NCBI RefSeq assembly: GCF_030812995.1
Contig: NZ_JAUSTT010000006.1
Coordinates: 124,001-188,000 of the forward strand
DNA from: Bacillus chungangensis
GTDB taxonomy: Bacteria > Bacillota > Bacilli > Bacillales > Bacillaceae_C
DNA: 64,000 bases
Reading direction: 5' to 3'
Under the pieces are notes generated by a model that saw only the letters and a program-made list of their open reading frames with translations, ran no database searches and was not told the origin of the DNA. Within the stretch, counting starts at the first letter, position 1. Each line of letters opens with the position of its first letter. The translations under genes were made by a program, and so were the position numbers. Shown here piece after piece: positions 1 through 7,914 of the stretch.

Positions 1-774
1 CCACATTTTGAATCCAGCTTGATTGACTGCGTCCAGATAATGATCTTTCATGTGTGGTTTTGATCCATAAGGAACTCGAATTAAATTTGTCTTCACTCCT
101 GTTAATGCCTCGATTTCTGATTGTCCAGCAAGCATTTCGTCTACGACCGTTTGTGGAGATTGATAAATTTGTTTGACGTCGTGAGTTACTCCATGCATTC
201 CTACAGCGTGGCCATCGTCAACCATTTGTTTTACTGCGTCTGGGTATTTTTTAATATTTGGGGCAAGCATGAAAAATGTTGCTTCGGCATTATATTTTTG
301 TAATAATTTTAAAATCCCTGTTGAATTAGCAAATGGCCCATCATCAAAAGTTAAATAGACGATTTTTTGCTCAGCTGTTTGTTCAGTGGCCTTATTATTG
401 TCACTTCCTGCTGCTTGCTTTCTTTCATTAGCAATACCTGCTTGATTCTTTTGTTCATTTTGCTTCCTTGCAAAATGAAGCTTTTGGCCAAGACCGGCAT
501 CGATTTTTTCTCCTTCTACAAGCAATGCTGCCTTCTTAGTATTAGAGGAGATAGATAGTATTGTTCCAAGAGACCATCTTGGCATTGTAAATGGTATGTT
601 TTCAGGATGAAGATCGTTTTGTTCCGTTTCTTTTTTCGATTTTTCCGCACTCGTATTTGCATTTGCTACATTCGGGTCTTCCGGCTTTGAGTACATTGTC
701 CAAGCAAATAAAAGCAATAAGAGAAGGACAACTCCTATCAATGCTTTTTCATAGATGTTTATTTTTTTACGCAT
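1..774 (-). CDS. Polysaccharide deacetylase (NodB domain), partial
   Basis: Reads off the left edge; 258 codons are visible. Residues about 8-28 form one membrane anchor, followed by a charged, low-complexity linker to about 135 and then a NodB carbohydrate esterase 4 domain. Motif 1 TFDDGP lies near residue 142, motif 2 as HGVTH near 194, and motif 3 as RVPYG near the visible end. The family removes acetyl groups from N-acetylated sugars of peptidoglycan or other wall glycans with a divalent metal held by the Asp and two His residues. The anchor places the enzyme outside the membrane. The ATG is preceded by a modest AAAGGGA site. The upstream region has two WalR-type boxes pointing at this gene, which fits a cell-wall role. 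Exact substrate is unknown. Confidence 0.9.
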   Translation of the reverse strand, partial: MRKKINIYEKALIGVVLLLLLLFAWTMYSKPEDPNVANANTSAEKSKKETEQNDLHPENIPFTMPRWSLGTILSISSNTKKAALLVEGEKIDAGLGQKLHFARKQNEQKNQAGIANERKQAAGSDNNKATEQTAEQKIVYLTFDDGPFANSTGILKLLQKYNAEATFFMLAPNIKKYPDAVKQMVDDGHAVGMHGVTHDVKQIYQSPQTVVDEMLAGQSEIEALTGVKTNLIRVPYGSKPHMKDHYLDAVNQAGFKMW

Positions 775-918
775 AGAGTCCCTTTTCAACTTTTTTCATC
801 CCTTCAAACTATATGTCATCAGTATTTACTTAGGACTGTGATGTCCACTTCTCTAAAGCGTGCAAGCTCCATTTAATAACATTATATTTTCATAGAAAAA
901 ATTGGATACTGGATTCAT

Positions 919-935
919 ATTACAAATATGTAACA
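919..935 (-). promoter_or_regulatory. WalR-type box 1 (toward the deacetylase)
   Basis: On the minus strand reads TGTTAC-N5-TGTAAT, a perfect fit to the WalR (YycF) consensus TGTWAH-N5-TGTWAH. It lies about 33 bp upstream of a TATAAT (plus-strand 881-886), a position typical of activation. Binding is inferred; PhoP-type sites are related in sequence. Confidence 0.6.
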
Positions 936-1011
936 ATGAACTTTCCACTCTAATAGATTTGGTAAACTGATGCTGTCAAAATATATCGTAACGTGTCACA
1001 GCTAAAAAAGG

Positions 1012-1028
1012 GTTACATGTTGGTAACA
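1012..1028 (-). promoter_or_regulatory. WalR-type box 2 (minus orientation)
   Basis: On the minus strand reads TGTTAC-N5-TGTAAC, again a perfect match to TGTWAH-N5-TGTWAH. It lies between the other two boxes in the shared intergenic region. Confidence 0.55.
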
Positions 1029-1044
1029 ATTTTTGCAGAAGAAT

Positions 1045-1061
1045 TGTAACTAATTTGTTAC
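1045..1061 (+). promoter_or_regulatory. WalR-type box 3 (toward the lipoprotein operon)
   Basis: Reads TGTAAC-N5-TGTTAC on the plus strand, a perfect consensus match. The second half-site overlaps the -35 position (TTACAC, 1058-1063) of a promoter whose -10 is TATAAT at 1082-1087 (18-nt spacer). The poor -35 is consistent with activator dependence. Confidence 0.6.
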
Positions 1062-1126
1062 ACACTTTGACACCCTTCTTTTATAATAAGACTTACAGGA
1101 TTTTTCCTCAAGGAGAAGATATTAGA

Positions 1127-2392
1127 ATGAGAAAAAAGGTTTACGTCTTTATCTATCAACTATTTTTAATCTTGCTCTTATCTGGTTGTTCTTTATTTGA
1201 AGGCCACTCATCACTTCTGACACCGCCTTCGTTAAATGATCAGCAGGCAGAATTAAAAACAGTTATTTCGAAATATTTGCCAGATCAGGCCGAAATGCTT
1301 ACTCCCTTAGACATGAAAGAAGCTCAATCTATTTTTCTAGAAGATCTTGATGGTGATGGTCAAGAAGAAATGATCGTATTTTACAAAATGACGAATCGTG
1401 CTGAATCGATGAAAGGGATCGTTCTAAAGAAAAAAGATAAAGTTTGGAAAAAGATAGCTGAATTTGACGGAACAGGGTTTTTTTTAAGTGAAGTGCAATT
1501 TGTTGATTTAAACAACAATGGTCGAAAGGAGATTGTTGCAGGATTTCGTTTTAGTGAAGAATTAGATGATAAAGGCTTGCTTGTATACGATATTTTTAGT
1601 GATGATTCTCCAAAATTGTTGTTAGATAAACCATATACCTATGTAGTGATTGACGATTTTCAGCAGCAAAAAAACAATGAACTCGTTTTAATTAAATTTG
1701 ACAGAAATAGTTTAAATAAAATGGTGCTCTATCGCTATGCCCATGAGCAGATGACTGAAATTGCAACACTAGAGTTAGACCCTTATGTAGATGGCTACTT
1801 ACAGGCTATTAGCGGACTTATTACAAAGAATCAAAAGGGAATCTTCCTGGATGGCTACATAGGTGCACATTCTGGCTTTACAAATGTTATAACGATAAAC
1901 AATGATACACTAACAAACGTCTTTGATTCAGAATCAGAAGTAACCTTTAAACCATATGCCACGAAAAGTGAAGATATCAATGGAGATGGGATCTTGGAAA
2001 TCTCACTTCCAACAAAGCCAATTTCTAAAAAAGAACGTTCCTATGCTGAGACACCATATTATGAAACTTATTACCAATTAACAGATCAATTTGATTTACA
2101 AGCAATTGCACGGCGTTTTTTCAATTATGAATTTTTGTATGAAATCCAGATTCCTGCTACTTGGCCAGACCAGATTAATATAGAACGCTCGGAGGATAAT
2201 CGATACATTAAATTTATTGATGTATTGACGAATGAAGTACTGTTTGATATTTATGCAACTGAAAAAGAAAAAGAACCAATTGGAAGCGAGTGGCATGTAT
2301 TAACCGAAACTTCTTCTTATCTCTATATATCAAAAACAGCAAATAAAGACACGAAACAACTGTTTCAATTATATCATCCATATGATCAATAG
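1127..2392 (+). CDS. Lipoprotein with FG-GAP/VCBS-like calcium-binding repeats
   Basis: A 421-residue secreted lipoprotein: signal peptide 1-20 ending in lipobox LLSGC with Cys21 as lipidation site. The mature part has repeated Asp-rich loops, DLDGDGQEE (around 73-81), DLNNNGRKE (around 130) and DINGDGILE (around 305), typical of FG-GAP/VCBS beta-propeller blades that bind calcium. The ATG is chosen because AAGGAGA lies 11 nt upstream and because the signal peptide starts there; an upstream in-frame TTG would add 24 residues with no ribosome site. It precedes a two-component system by 57 bp with no terminator, so all three are probably one operon, and the lipoprotein may act in sensing. Specific function is not recognised. 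Confidence 0.85.
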   Translation: MRKKVYVFIYQLFLILLLSGCSLFEGHSSLLTPPSLNDQQAELKTVISKYLPDQAEMLTPLDMKEAQSIFLEDLDGDGQEEMIVFYKMTNRAESMKGIVLKKKDKVWKKIAEFDGTGFFLSEVQFVDLNNNGRKEIVAGFRFSEELDDKGLLVYDIFSDDSPKLLLDKPYTYVVIDDFQQQKNNELVLIKFDRNSLNKMVLYRYAHEQMTEIATLELDPYVDGYLQAISGLITKNQKGIFLDGYIGAHSGFTNVITINNDTLTNVFDSESEVTFKPYATKSEDINGDGILEISLPTKPISKKERSYAETPYYETYYQLTDQFDLQAIARRFFNYEFLYEIQIPATWPDQINIERSEDNRYIKFIDVLTNEVLFDIYATEKEKEPIGSEWHVLTETSSYLYISKTANKDTKQLFQLYHPYDQ

Positions 2393-2449
2393 TTTCGTAG
2401 ATACTCGTCAGCGTACTCTCGATTTTGACAAATAGGAGTGTTATAAAAA

Positions 2450-3148
2450 ATGGATACCATTTTAATTGTTGAAGATGAAGAAAATATTCGCGGATTTCTT
2501 CATGTAAATCTGAAAAGGTCTGGATTCAATGTACTCCAAGCTGCTAATGGCGAAGATGGTGTGGAGATGGCAAAGAAGCATCAAGATATTGCTGTCATCC
2601 TTTTAGATATTATGCTGCCTGGCATAGACGGTTACGAAGTGTGCAGCTTGATTAGAGCGGTTAACACAAAAGTCGGCATTATTATGCTTACAGCTAAAAC
2701 ACAAGAAACGGATAAAATCCAAGGGTTGTTGGATGGAGCAGATGATTATGTAACAAAGCCTTTTAGTCCAAATGAACTTATTGCTAGGATTCAATCGCTA
2801 TTAAGACGCATTAAAAATGAGCAATCAAACGAACCAGCAGCAGATGACATGATTTTAGATATCAGGAGAAAACTAGTTCAAAAGAATGGGGAAATGATTG
2901 AGTTAACCCCAACGGAAGCGGCACTTCTAGCTTACTTTATTCAAGCTGAGGGAATGCCTATTAGTAGAAATGATTTACTCGATGAAGTATGGGGATTCCA
3001 ATTTGCTGGCGATCCTAAAATCGTCGATGTGAATATTCGCCGTTTGCGTCAAAAGATTGAGGATAATCCTTCTGACCCACGGTTGATTGAAACAATTTGG
3101 GGTTATGGATATTGTTGGAAAGGTAAAGGGAGTATGAATGAGTATTAA
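2450..3148 (+). CDS. OmpR/PhoB-family response regulator
   Basis: A 232-residue regulator with an N-terminal receiver domain (acidic pocket EDE near residue 8, phospho-acceptor Asp53 in LLDIMLP, Lys in TKPF near 103) and a C-terminal winged helix (about 133-228) with the usual ending ETIWGYGYCW. It is the DNA-binding output partner of the histidine kinase that overlaps its 3' end by 11 bp, a sign of translational coupling. Targets are not known; the locus's own promoter is a natural candidate, although the boxes there fit WalR better. Confidence 0.93.
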   Translation: MDTILIVEDEENIRGFLHVNLKRSGFNVLQAANGEDGVEMAKKHQDIAVILLDIMLPGIDGYEVCSLIRAVNTKVGIIMLTAKTQETDKIQGLLDGADDYVTKPFSPNELIARIQSLLRRIKNEQSNEPAADDMILDIRRKLVQKNGEMIELTPTEAALLAYFIQAEGMPISRNDLLDEVWGFQFAGDPKIVDVNIRRLRQKIEDNPSDPRLIETIWGYGYCWKGKGSMNEY

Positions 3149-4553
3149 AAAGAAGCTCCTCCTTCAACATTTACTTATTGTGTCGTTAACAGTTGTTTTA
3201 TTGGAGACTGTTTTTTTTCTCGGTTTAATTACCTATTATTACACGGGGGCAGCAGATATGTTAAAAAATCATGCTGTCAGCTCTGCTCATTTTGCTAATC
3301 GTTATTTAGAGTTATCAGGTACACCGCTCCAACAGTCTTTGCCGAAATTAAAGGAACATTTTCAAATTCCACAGGCAGAAATGCAAGTACTGTCTCCTAA
3401 TGGCAATATTCTGTATTCGACCGTTGGCTTCTCACAGCATGATCAGATTAAGACACCTGACATGAAACAACTTGATGCATCCCAAGCTAATAGTTGGATT
3501 GGGAAGGATGAAATGACTCATGAGCGAATTTTAGCTGTTGCAATCCCCTTGGAGGATCAAGGGTATCCCGTAGGCATTTTAAGATACGTTGCATCATTAA
3601 AAAATGTTGATGCGATGGTAATAAAGCTCTGTACGTTTGCCGTCTTGATAGGAATTTCCATTATCCTGATTGTGATGCTGCTCAGCATCACTTTAGCCAA
3701 TTCCCTTACAAAACCGCTTCTTGAAGTCACAAATGCTTCTAAACAACTTGCTAAAGGTCATTTAGAAACAAGAATGAATGAACACTATCGTGGTGAATTC
3801 GGGGTTTTGGCCAAATCATTTAACGAAATGGGCAGCGAGCTGCTGCGGCATGAAAAAATGAAAAATGAATTTATATCTTCCATTTCCCATGAACTCCGTA
3901 CTCCGCTGACGAGTATCAAGGGCTGGAGTGAAACAATCATGACTGGCAATCTAGAAAAAAAAGAAGAAACAAAATCTGGCTTACAAATCATCTTGACAGA
4001 AACCGACCGTCTTATTGAAATGGTTGAGGAGCTGCTTGACTTTTCTCGTTTTACAAATGAAACAATGAAGATTCAACGCCAAACTTTTCTAGCAGCGCCG
4101 CTTCTTCATTCTGTCACCAAACAGTTTGAAAAACAGCTTCTTGCTAAAAAACAAAAGATTGAACTGCAAATAGATGATGCTCTTGAGCTCTATGCAGATC
4201 GAAATCGAATCAAACAAGTATTTATTAATATAATCGATAATGCCATTAAATATAGTGAACAGCCAGGAACCATTACCATTACATGCCGACAAGTAAAACA
4301 AGCTTTTGTCTGTGATTGTACTGATCAGGGGATAGGGATCAAAACTAGTGACTTAGGAAACATTCAAAAAATGTTTTATAAAGTCAATGAGAACTCTCCG
4401 GGAGCAGGGCTGGGCCTTGCAATATGCCAGCATATTCTTCAGCTTCACCATGGCAAATTGACGATTACAAGTTCATATGGGAAGGGAACAACGATTTCTT
4501 TTACCATCCCCCTCCTCTCTTCTTCTTTTAAATCGAGTGGAGGGAGTGATTAG
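3138..4553 (+). CDS. Membrane sensor histidine kinase
   Basis: A 471-residue kinase: membrane helix about 12-35, extracytoplasmic sensor region to about 160, second helix about 165-190, HAMP (about 190-243), HisKA with SISHELRTPL (His251), and a HATPase with N box IIDNAIKYS, G1 motif GIGI and G2 motif GAGLGLAI. It would autophosphorylate on His251 and pass phosphate to the preceding response regulator. Its ATG lies inside the last codons of that gene with an AAAGGGAG site. The group II intron ends about 12 bp after the stop codon and has separated this operon from its likely original terminator, now 2.2 kb away. Confidence 0.93.
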   Translation: MSIKKKLLLQHLLIVSLTVVLLETVFFLGLITYYYTGAADMLKNHAVSSAHFANRYLELSGTPLQQSLPKLKEHFQIPQAEMQVLSPNGNILYSTVGFSQHDQIKTPDMKQLDASQANSWIGKDEMTHERILAVAIPLEDQGYPVGILRYVASLKNVDAMVIKLCTFAVLIGISIILIVMLLSITLANSLTKPLLEVTNASKQLAKGHLETRMNEHYRGEFGVLAKSFNEMGSELLRHEKMKNEFISSISHELRTPLTSIKGWSETIMTGNLEKKEETKSGLQIILTETDRLIEMVEELLDFSRFTNETMKIQRQTFLAAPLLHSVTKQFEKQLLAKKQKIELQIDDALELYADRNRIKQVFINIIDNAIKYSEQPGTITITCRQVKQAFVCDCTDQGIGIKTSDLGNIQKMFYKVNENSPGAGLGLAICQHILQLHHGKLTITSSYGKGTTISFTIPLLSSSFKSSGGSD

Positions 4554-4604
4554 CTCCCGTCTCCGGGTAGAAAAGCCGCCGATTTGGCGACTTCCCCCCA
4601 CACA

Positions 4605-4637
4605 GAACCCGACGTGCGGATTTCCCGCACCGGGCTC
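4605..4637 (-). ncRNA. Group II intron domain V hairpin
   Basis: A 33-nt hairpin reading GAGCCCG ... CGGGTTC on the minus strand, with the AGC catalytic triad near the start, an upper stem GTGCGG/CCGCAC and a GAAA loop. It is followed by a G-run and a GTCGCC/GGCGGC stem that fits domain VI. These features define the catalytic core of group II introns. Confidence 0.85.
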
Positions 4638-4639
4638 TT

Positions 4640-5040
4640 AAGAAATTGCTTCACAGTATTGCGTATATTATATGGAATTGAAAGACGCTTTAAGAGGAAA
4701 ATGCACTTAATCTTATTAAACTTTTCCATGTTATATAGCTCTTTCGACTTCTACTACTTAGCATTCTTTCCCAATAGCGCTCTTAGGTATCCCCCGAAGA
4801 TTACCAGCTATTCCATAAAATTATAGTGACTTCTAAGAATTTGATTTATCTTTTCAGTTTGGTCTTTTATTAACTAATGTCTGGTTCCCGAAGTACTTCT
4901 TGATTTTACCTACACTTTTCATAAATCTGGTCTTTTCGATTTTCCTACCTACCATGAAATTTTCTTTTTGAATGAAGCTTATGTTTCCCTGTCTCAGAGT
5001 ACTATCAGTTAGTAAGAATTCCATTAAGCCATCGAGCTTA
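4640..5040 (-). pseudogene. ltrA: ltrA remnant: intron-encoded maturase C-terminus
   Basis: Three frames read in succession restore the C-terminal part of an LtrA-type maturase: FMVGRKIEKTRF, then EKINQILRSHYNF-YGIAGNLRG, then WERMLSSRSRKSYITW, then KFNKIKCIFLLKRLSIPY. These correspond to the thumb/X and DNA-binding end of the family. At least three frameshifts and stops separate the segments, so it is not translated as one protein. The reverse-transcriptase domains upstream are absent and their place is taken by the efflux and regulator genes. It lies just upstream of domain V, its expected position inside domain IV. Confidence 0.75.
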
Positions 5041-5122
5041 TTCGGGATTCTATATGATTTGTTATTCTCCTTTAAGATTAAATTGAGAATTGTAAATATT
5101 TTTTACACTTTGGGTTATTTGT

Positions 5123-5656
5123 CTAATTAACTTCAAGACTAGAAAATTGTTTAACAAATGTTGATTCGGTTATATCCTCCGTCTTCGGTAAACTACGAGT
5201 AGTCTTGTCAACCACCCAAAATATACCCACAAGGAAAACAACAATTCCGCTAAGCGAAATAACGAATATACTGCCAATCATTACTCCTAAACTCCCTCCT
5301 ATCAAGGAACCAATTGGCATAGCAGTCCCGCTTAAACTAAATGATGCAGAAAAAACCCTACCTAATAAATGTTTTGAATAATGTGCTATGGGAATGAATA
5401 ATAAGAGTATCGATTGAATACTTTGCGTAATAATTAGCAACGGACGAATAGGTAATCGATCAATTAATGGTCCAGATATAAACTGAATAAACCTAGGTAA
5501 AATCGTAAGGAAACCAGCAAGCCCTGTATAAAACGTAGATCCTCCCAAATCATAAACAAGCCACATAGCCGCCACTGTGTATAAACTATCACCAATATTT
5601 GAAATGACTCTTCCGAAAAACATAAATGAAAAATTTTTGTTTAAAAAGATTTTCAT
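5123..5656 (-). pseudogene. MFS efflux protein with in-frame internal deletion
   Basis: A 177-residue product that starts like a macrolide-type major facilitator (FGRVISNIGDSLYTVAAMW, about three helices, with PLIDRLPIR like the motif A loop) and then jumps at about residue 100 (HSKHLLGRVFSASF) straight to sequence that looks like the last two helices of the same family. Full-length relatives are about 400 residues, so roughly 200 central residues are missing in frame. Transport activity is unlikely. The start overlaps the regulator stop (ATGA) with a G-rich ribosome site, so the two form an operon. Both lie inside the group II intron. Confidence 0.65.
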
Positions 5657-6162
5657 GTAGTCCCCCCCTCTTTATCATCATTCTTAGTCGAAACAATTTT
5701 TACTCCGATACTATACTCCCGGTATTCTGTTTTTTCTCGACTTACTGAGGATTTTTGTATCCATTTCTCGAGAAAGGATTTGAACTCCTCCGTCATTTGT
5801 TCCTTTTGATCAGAAGAAAGATATAAGCGAATACTTAGTGCTGTTGATTCGCTAGCATTAAATCCCTCTTTTAAAACTGGATCAATAGTTTCTGAATGAA
5901 TTGAATTAAACCATTTTCCTCTTGATTTGTAGTATTTTTCAGTTACTCCACCCACTTTTTTTTCTTCTACAAGTTCTAGTAGGCCACCTTCGTATAACTT
6001 TTTTATGTGATAATGAATATTTCCACCTGATTGACCTAACAATACCGCAACTTGTTTTGCGGTTTTAGGACTGTCTATTAGTTTGCTAATAATTTTTATT
6101 CTAAGTGCATTTCCCAGAAGTTTCGCTTGTTCAATTGAAATATTCATTCGTTTATCGTTCAT
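5653..6162 (-). CDS. ArsR-like winged-helix transcriptional regulator
   Basis: A 169-residue protein with an N-terminal winged helix-turn-helix (about 9-75: ALRIKIISKLI, PKTAKQVAVLLGQSGGNIHYHIKKL, GLLELVEE) of the ArsR/HTH_20 type, and a C-terminal region with no recognised ligand motif. It has no obvious metal-binding cysteines. AAAGGAGTG precedes the ATG. Two inverted repeats lie 20-60 bp upstream, suggesting autorepression. It is co-transcribed with the damaged efflux gene and probably once controlled it. Location inside a group II intron, in intron orientation, is the odd feature. Confidence 0.85.
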   Translation of the reverse strand: MNDKRMNISIEQAKLLGNALRIKIISKLIDSPKTAKQVAVLLGQSGGNIHYHIKKLYEGGLLELVEEKKVGGVTEKYYKSRGKWFNSIHSETIDPVLKEGFNASESTALSIRLYLSSDQKEQMTEEFKSFLEKWIQKSSVSREKTEYREYSIGVKIVSTKNDDKEGGTT

Positions 6163-6180
6163 TGATCTTTCACTCCTTTA

Positions 6181-6221
6181 TTGATCTAAAAAAACAGATC
6201 AACAATCTAAATTATTAGATT
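6181..6221 (-). promoter_or_regulatory. Two inverted repeats, likely operator of the intron-borne regulator
   Basis: TTGATCT-N8-AGATCAA (6181-6202) and CAATCTAA-N4-TTAGATTG (6202-6221), both perfect, lie directly upstream of the regulator start. ArsR-type dimers bind such dyads. The adjacent arms share one base, so two dimers would sit side by side. Confidence 0.55.
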
Positions 6222-6309
6222 GTAATGATATAAAAAAAAGACATACATTTATTTAGAGAACCCAGCAGAAAATTAAGTTTATTACACTTAACTCATATAT
6301 GCTTAAATT

Positions 6310-6767
6310 TCACCGTTTCCTCCATTAGGAAGGTTTTCATGTTTCTACTTCACCAAGTGTTATGTACGCAAAGTGGCAAATCTCCTTAAATAATTCAGCC
6401 ATTCTTGGACGTTCTAGAAGTAGCAAATACTATGGCTTTTGTTGACTTCTGACAGTTCAATAAAAGCTCAAACATTTGCTCACGGTAAGTGTATCGTATA
6501 TCTATCAGACCTTCAAGGGGTAAAAACATATTCTTTTCCCCATGTCCTCGTTTCATCTACTCTATGCCCCTTTGGCAGTAAGGACTTTGTTGTATCGCAG
6601 TCTCATCCAAGGGAATCTAGTCTAATATGAAGTTCGTGTTCCTCGCTACTGAAATTTGCTACTGCCTTTCCTTCAGATTCTAAGTCGCCCTAGACACCCT
6701 TGTCTTAAGTTAACGGTTACTACGTTCGGGACTTGAACCTTATAGAATGTGTACATGCCTAGCACAC
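6310..6767 (-). ncRNA. Group II intron 5' catalytic domains (I-III)
   Basis: About 460 nt from GTGTGC to the LtrA-like start, including segments common upstream of LtrA genes (GTTCAAGTCCCGAACG, ACACGAACTTCATAT, AGAAGTC...GCCATAGTA). It ends in ATGAAAACC...ATGGAGGAAAC encoding MKTFLMEETVKFKHI, which resembles the first residues of LtrA proteins, then a stop. Assignment rests on recalled family features plus position between terminator and maturase remnant; covariance-model scoring would be the direct test. Confidence 0.65.
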
Positions 6768-6770
6768 AAA

Positions 6771-6803
6771 GAAAAAGCGTGATAAATCTATCACGCTTTT
6801 TCC
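6771..6803. terminator. Bidirectional terminator displaced by the intron
   Basis: A perfect 14-bp stem (GAAAAAGCGTGATA / TATCACGCTTTTTC, loop AATC) with T runs in both directions. It is the 5' exon hairpin next to which the intron inserted; removal of the intron would place it about 15 bp after the histidine kinase stop codon, so it was probably the terminator of that operon. Confidence 0.8.
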
Positions 6804-6814
6804 ACAAGGTAAAA

Positions 6815-6862
6815 GGGGGCATGACTCATTTTATATTGTAAGAGGGGGTAATGAGTCATTTT
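6815..6862. repeat. Tandem G5-N2-ATGA(C/G)TCATTTT repeats
   Basis: Two near-identical units, each with a 9-bp palindrome ATGA(C/G)TCAT (6821-6829 and 6851-6859), 30 bp apart, which puts them on the same helix face. They may be a double operator or pair with each other as a hairpin. No regulator is identified. Confidence 0.4.
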
Positions 6863-6868
6863 CTTTAT

Positions 6869-6883
6869 TGATAATGATTTTCA
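6869..6883. promoter_or_regulatory. Fur-like box
   Basis: TGATAATGATTTTCA matches the 7-1-7 Fur box TGATAAT-N-ATTATCA at 14 of 15 positions. The only downstream coding sequence is a broken ribonucleotide reductase fragment, so the gene it once controlled is probably lost. Confidence 0.5.
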
Positions 6884-6974
6884 ATTTCATTATACAAATT
6901 CCATTTCCTCCTGTCAACCCCTTTTAAAAAAGTTATTTTATCATTTTGTATTTATTTGTTTAATCTAATTGAGA

Positions 6975-7324
6975 CTATTTAAACAGATTCTATTCTTGAA
7001 TGCTTTAATGATTATGCTCGCACAGCAGGAAGTAATTCATTACCATTCTTACTCCTATGTTCTATCCAGCCTTGTTTCGCTTCAAGAGCAAGAAGAAGTA
7101 TTTTCTTACTGGAAAGCAGAACCGATACTTGAAAAACGAAACCAATTTATAACGAACGGCTACAAGCTTTTGCATTAGAGCCAAATGTAGAAAATCTAAT
7201 TAAATCTATTGTGTATAACGTTGTGTTAGAAGGACGCTTTTTTTACTCTAATTCCCAAGGTGGCGGAATAAAAGATAATTTCTATGATCCACCTAACTGG
7301 CTGTATCGTCTCCCCATCAAGTAA
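6975..7324 (+). pseudogene. Ribonucleotide reductase beta-subunit (R2) fragment, frameshifted
   Basis: Reading one frame to about 7150 and a second to 7324 gives QQEVIHYHSYSYVLSSL, then PILEKRNQFI, then ERLQAFALEPNVENLIKSIV and YNVVLEG-FFYS, the conserved helices of a class I ribonucleotide reductase small subunit, including the E-x2-H iron-ligand helix and the EG-FFYS helix. A functional R2 is about 320-340 residues; this covers roughly the middle third. N-terminus, C-terminus and partner alpha subunit are absent. The last 23 residues before the stop do not look like R2. It is a relic, probably of a second nrd locus. Confidence 0.65.
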
Positions 7325-7914
7325 GAGGTTGGAAGTGCGTATTATCTCTTCTAACCTCTCAAAGACTTCGGTATTCGCTAGATGCTTTTTTTAGATCCCT
7401 CTCATGATGTGTAATCTTTTTTTGAGAATAAAGAAATCGAAAGACATAGGCAAAAATAGCTATAAAAACCCGTTTATTTTGTTACATTTATGATTTTTTA
7501 ACAAAATGTACTTGGCCACAAGAATTAAACAAGGTAAGATAGTAATAGGATCGCATTTATTATATTAATATAATTAGGAATTTCTTCTCAGAAGCGTTTG
7601 ACAAAAAATAGCACCCATTAAGTTTTTATCGTTTCCTGTGTCAAAATGATCATTTTTCACATGCCATTAAGGAGGAGAGATCACCATCATTCTTCTTATA
7701 AAAAATAAAATAAGAATACTTTAAGACGATAAATAAAGTGAAGCATTTGGGTTTTCCCTTGCCTTCCTGGGATCAGAGTAGAACAGAGGATTAGATCGCT
7801 GCTGCCTAGCTTTCCTTGTCCTGATGCAGCACCTTTGTGATCTACTTTATAAGCTTCAATCAGTAGAATGAAAGAGAAAGTACATAGCATTTATCACAGA
7901 GTGGAGGAATTGTG
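7325..7914. other. Gene-free region upstream of the chemoreceptor
   Basis: Contains a hairpin AGAGGTT/AACCTCT (about 7324-7358), a dyad ATTTTGTTA/TAACAAAAT (about 7476-7508), a strong AAGGAGGAG site at about 7670 with no usable start codon behind it, and a degenerate copy of the dispersed repeat. No intact gene is seen. Confidence 0.5.
7732..7850 (+). repeat. Dispersed structured repeat, degenerate copy A
   Basis: Begins AATAAAGTGAA and keeps the optional arm (AGTAGAACAGAGG ... CTTTCCTTGTCCTG ... CACCTTTGTGATCTAC). The right half with the ACTGCCAGT stem is missing. Confidence 0.55.

Larger units (their letters stand above)
4565..6767 (-). mobile_element. Degenerate group II intron with replaced reverse-transcriptase core
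   Basis: Minus-strand element starting GTGTGC immediately after a perfect terminator hairpin plus a short T tract, the insertion site typical of class C group II introns. From the 5' end: about 460 nt of catalytic RNA (domains I-III), a short LtrA-like start, then an unrelated regulator and efflux gene, then frameshifted LtrA C-terminal sequence, a canonical domain V (4605-4637) and a domain VI stem (about 4566-4600). The 3' boundary is uncertain by a few bases. Without a working intron-encoded protein it cannot move by itself; the RNA could still splice in trans if another copy supplies maturase. Confidence 0.8.

Noticed and set aside
1055-1126. Upstream TTG start extending the lipoprotein by 24 residues
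   Set aside because: It lies inside the promoter and WalR box region, has no ribosome site, and would bury the signal peptide.
4584-4826. 80-residue plus-strand frame
   Set aside because: It is antisense to group II intron domain V and the maturase remnant.
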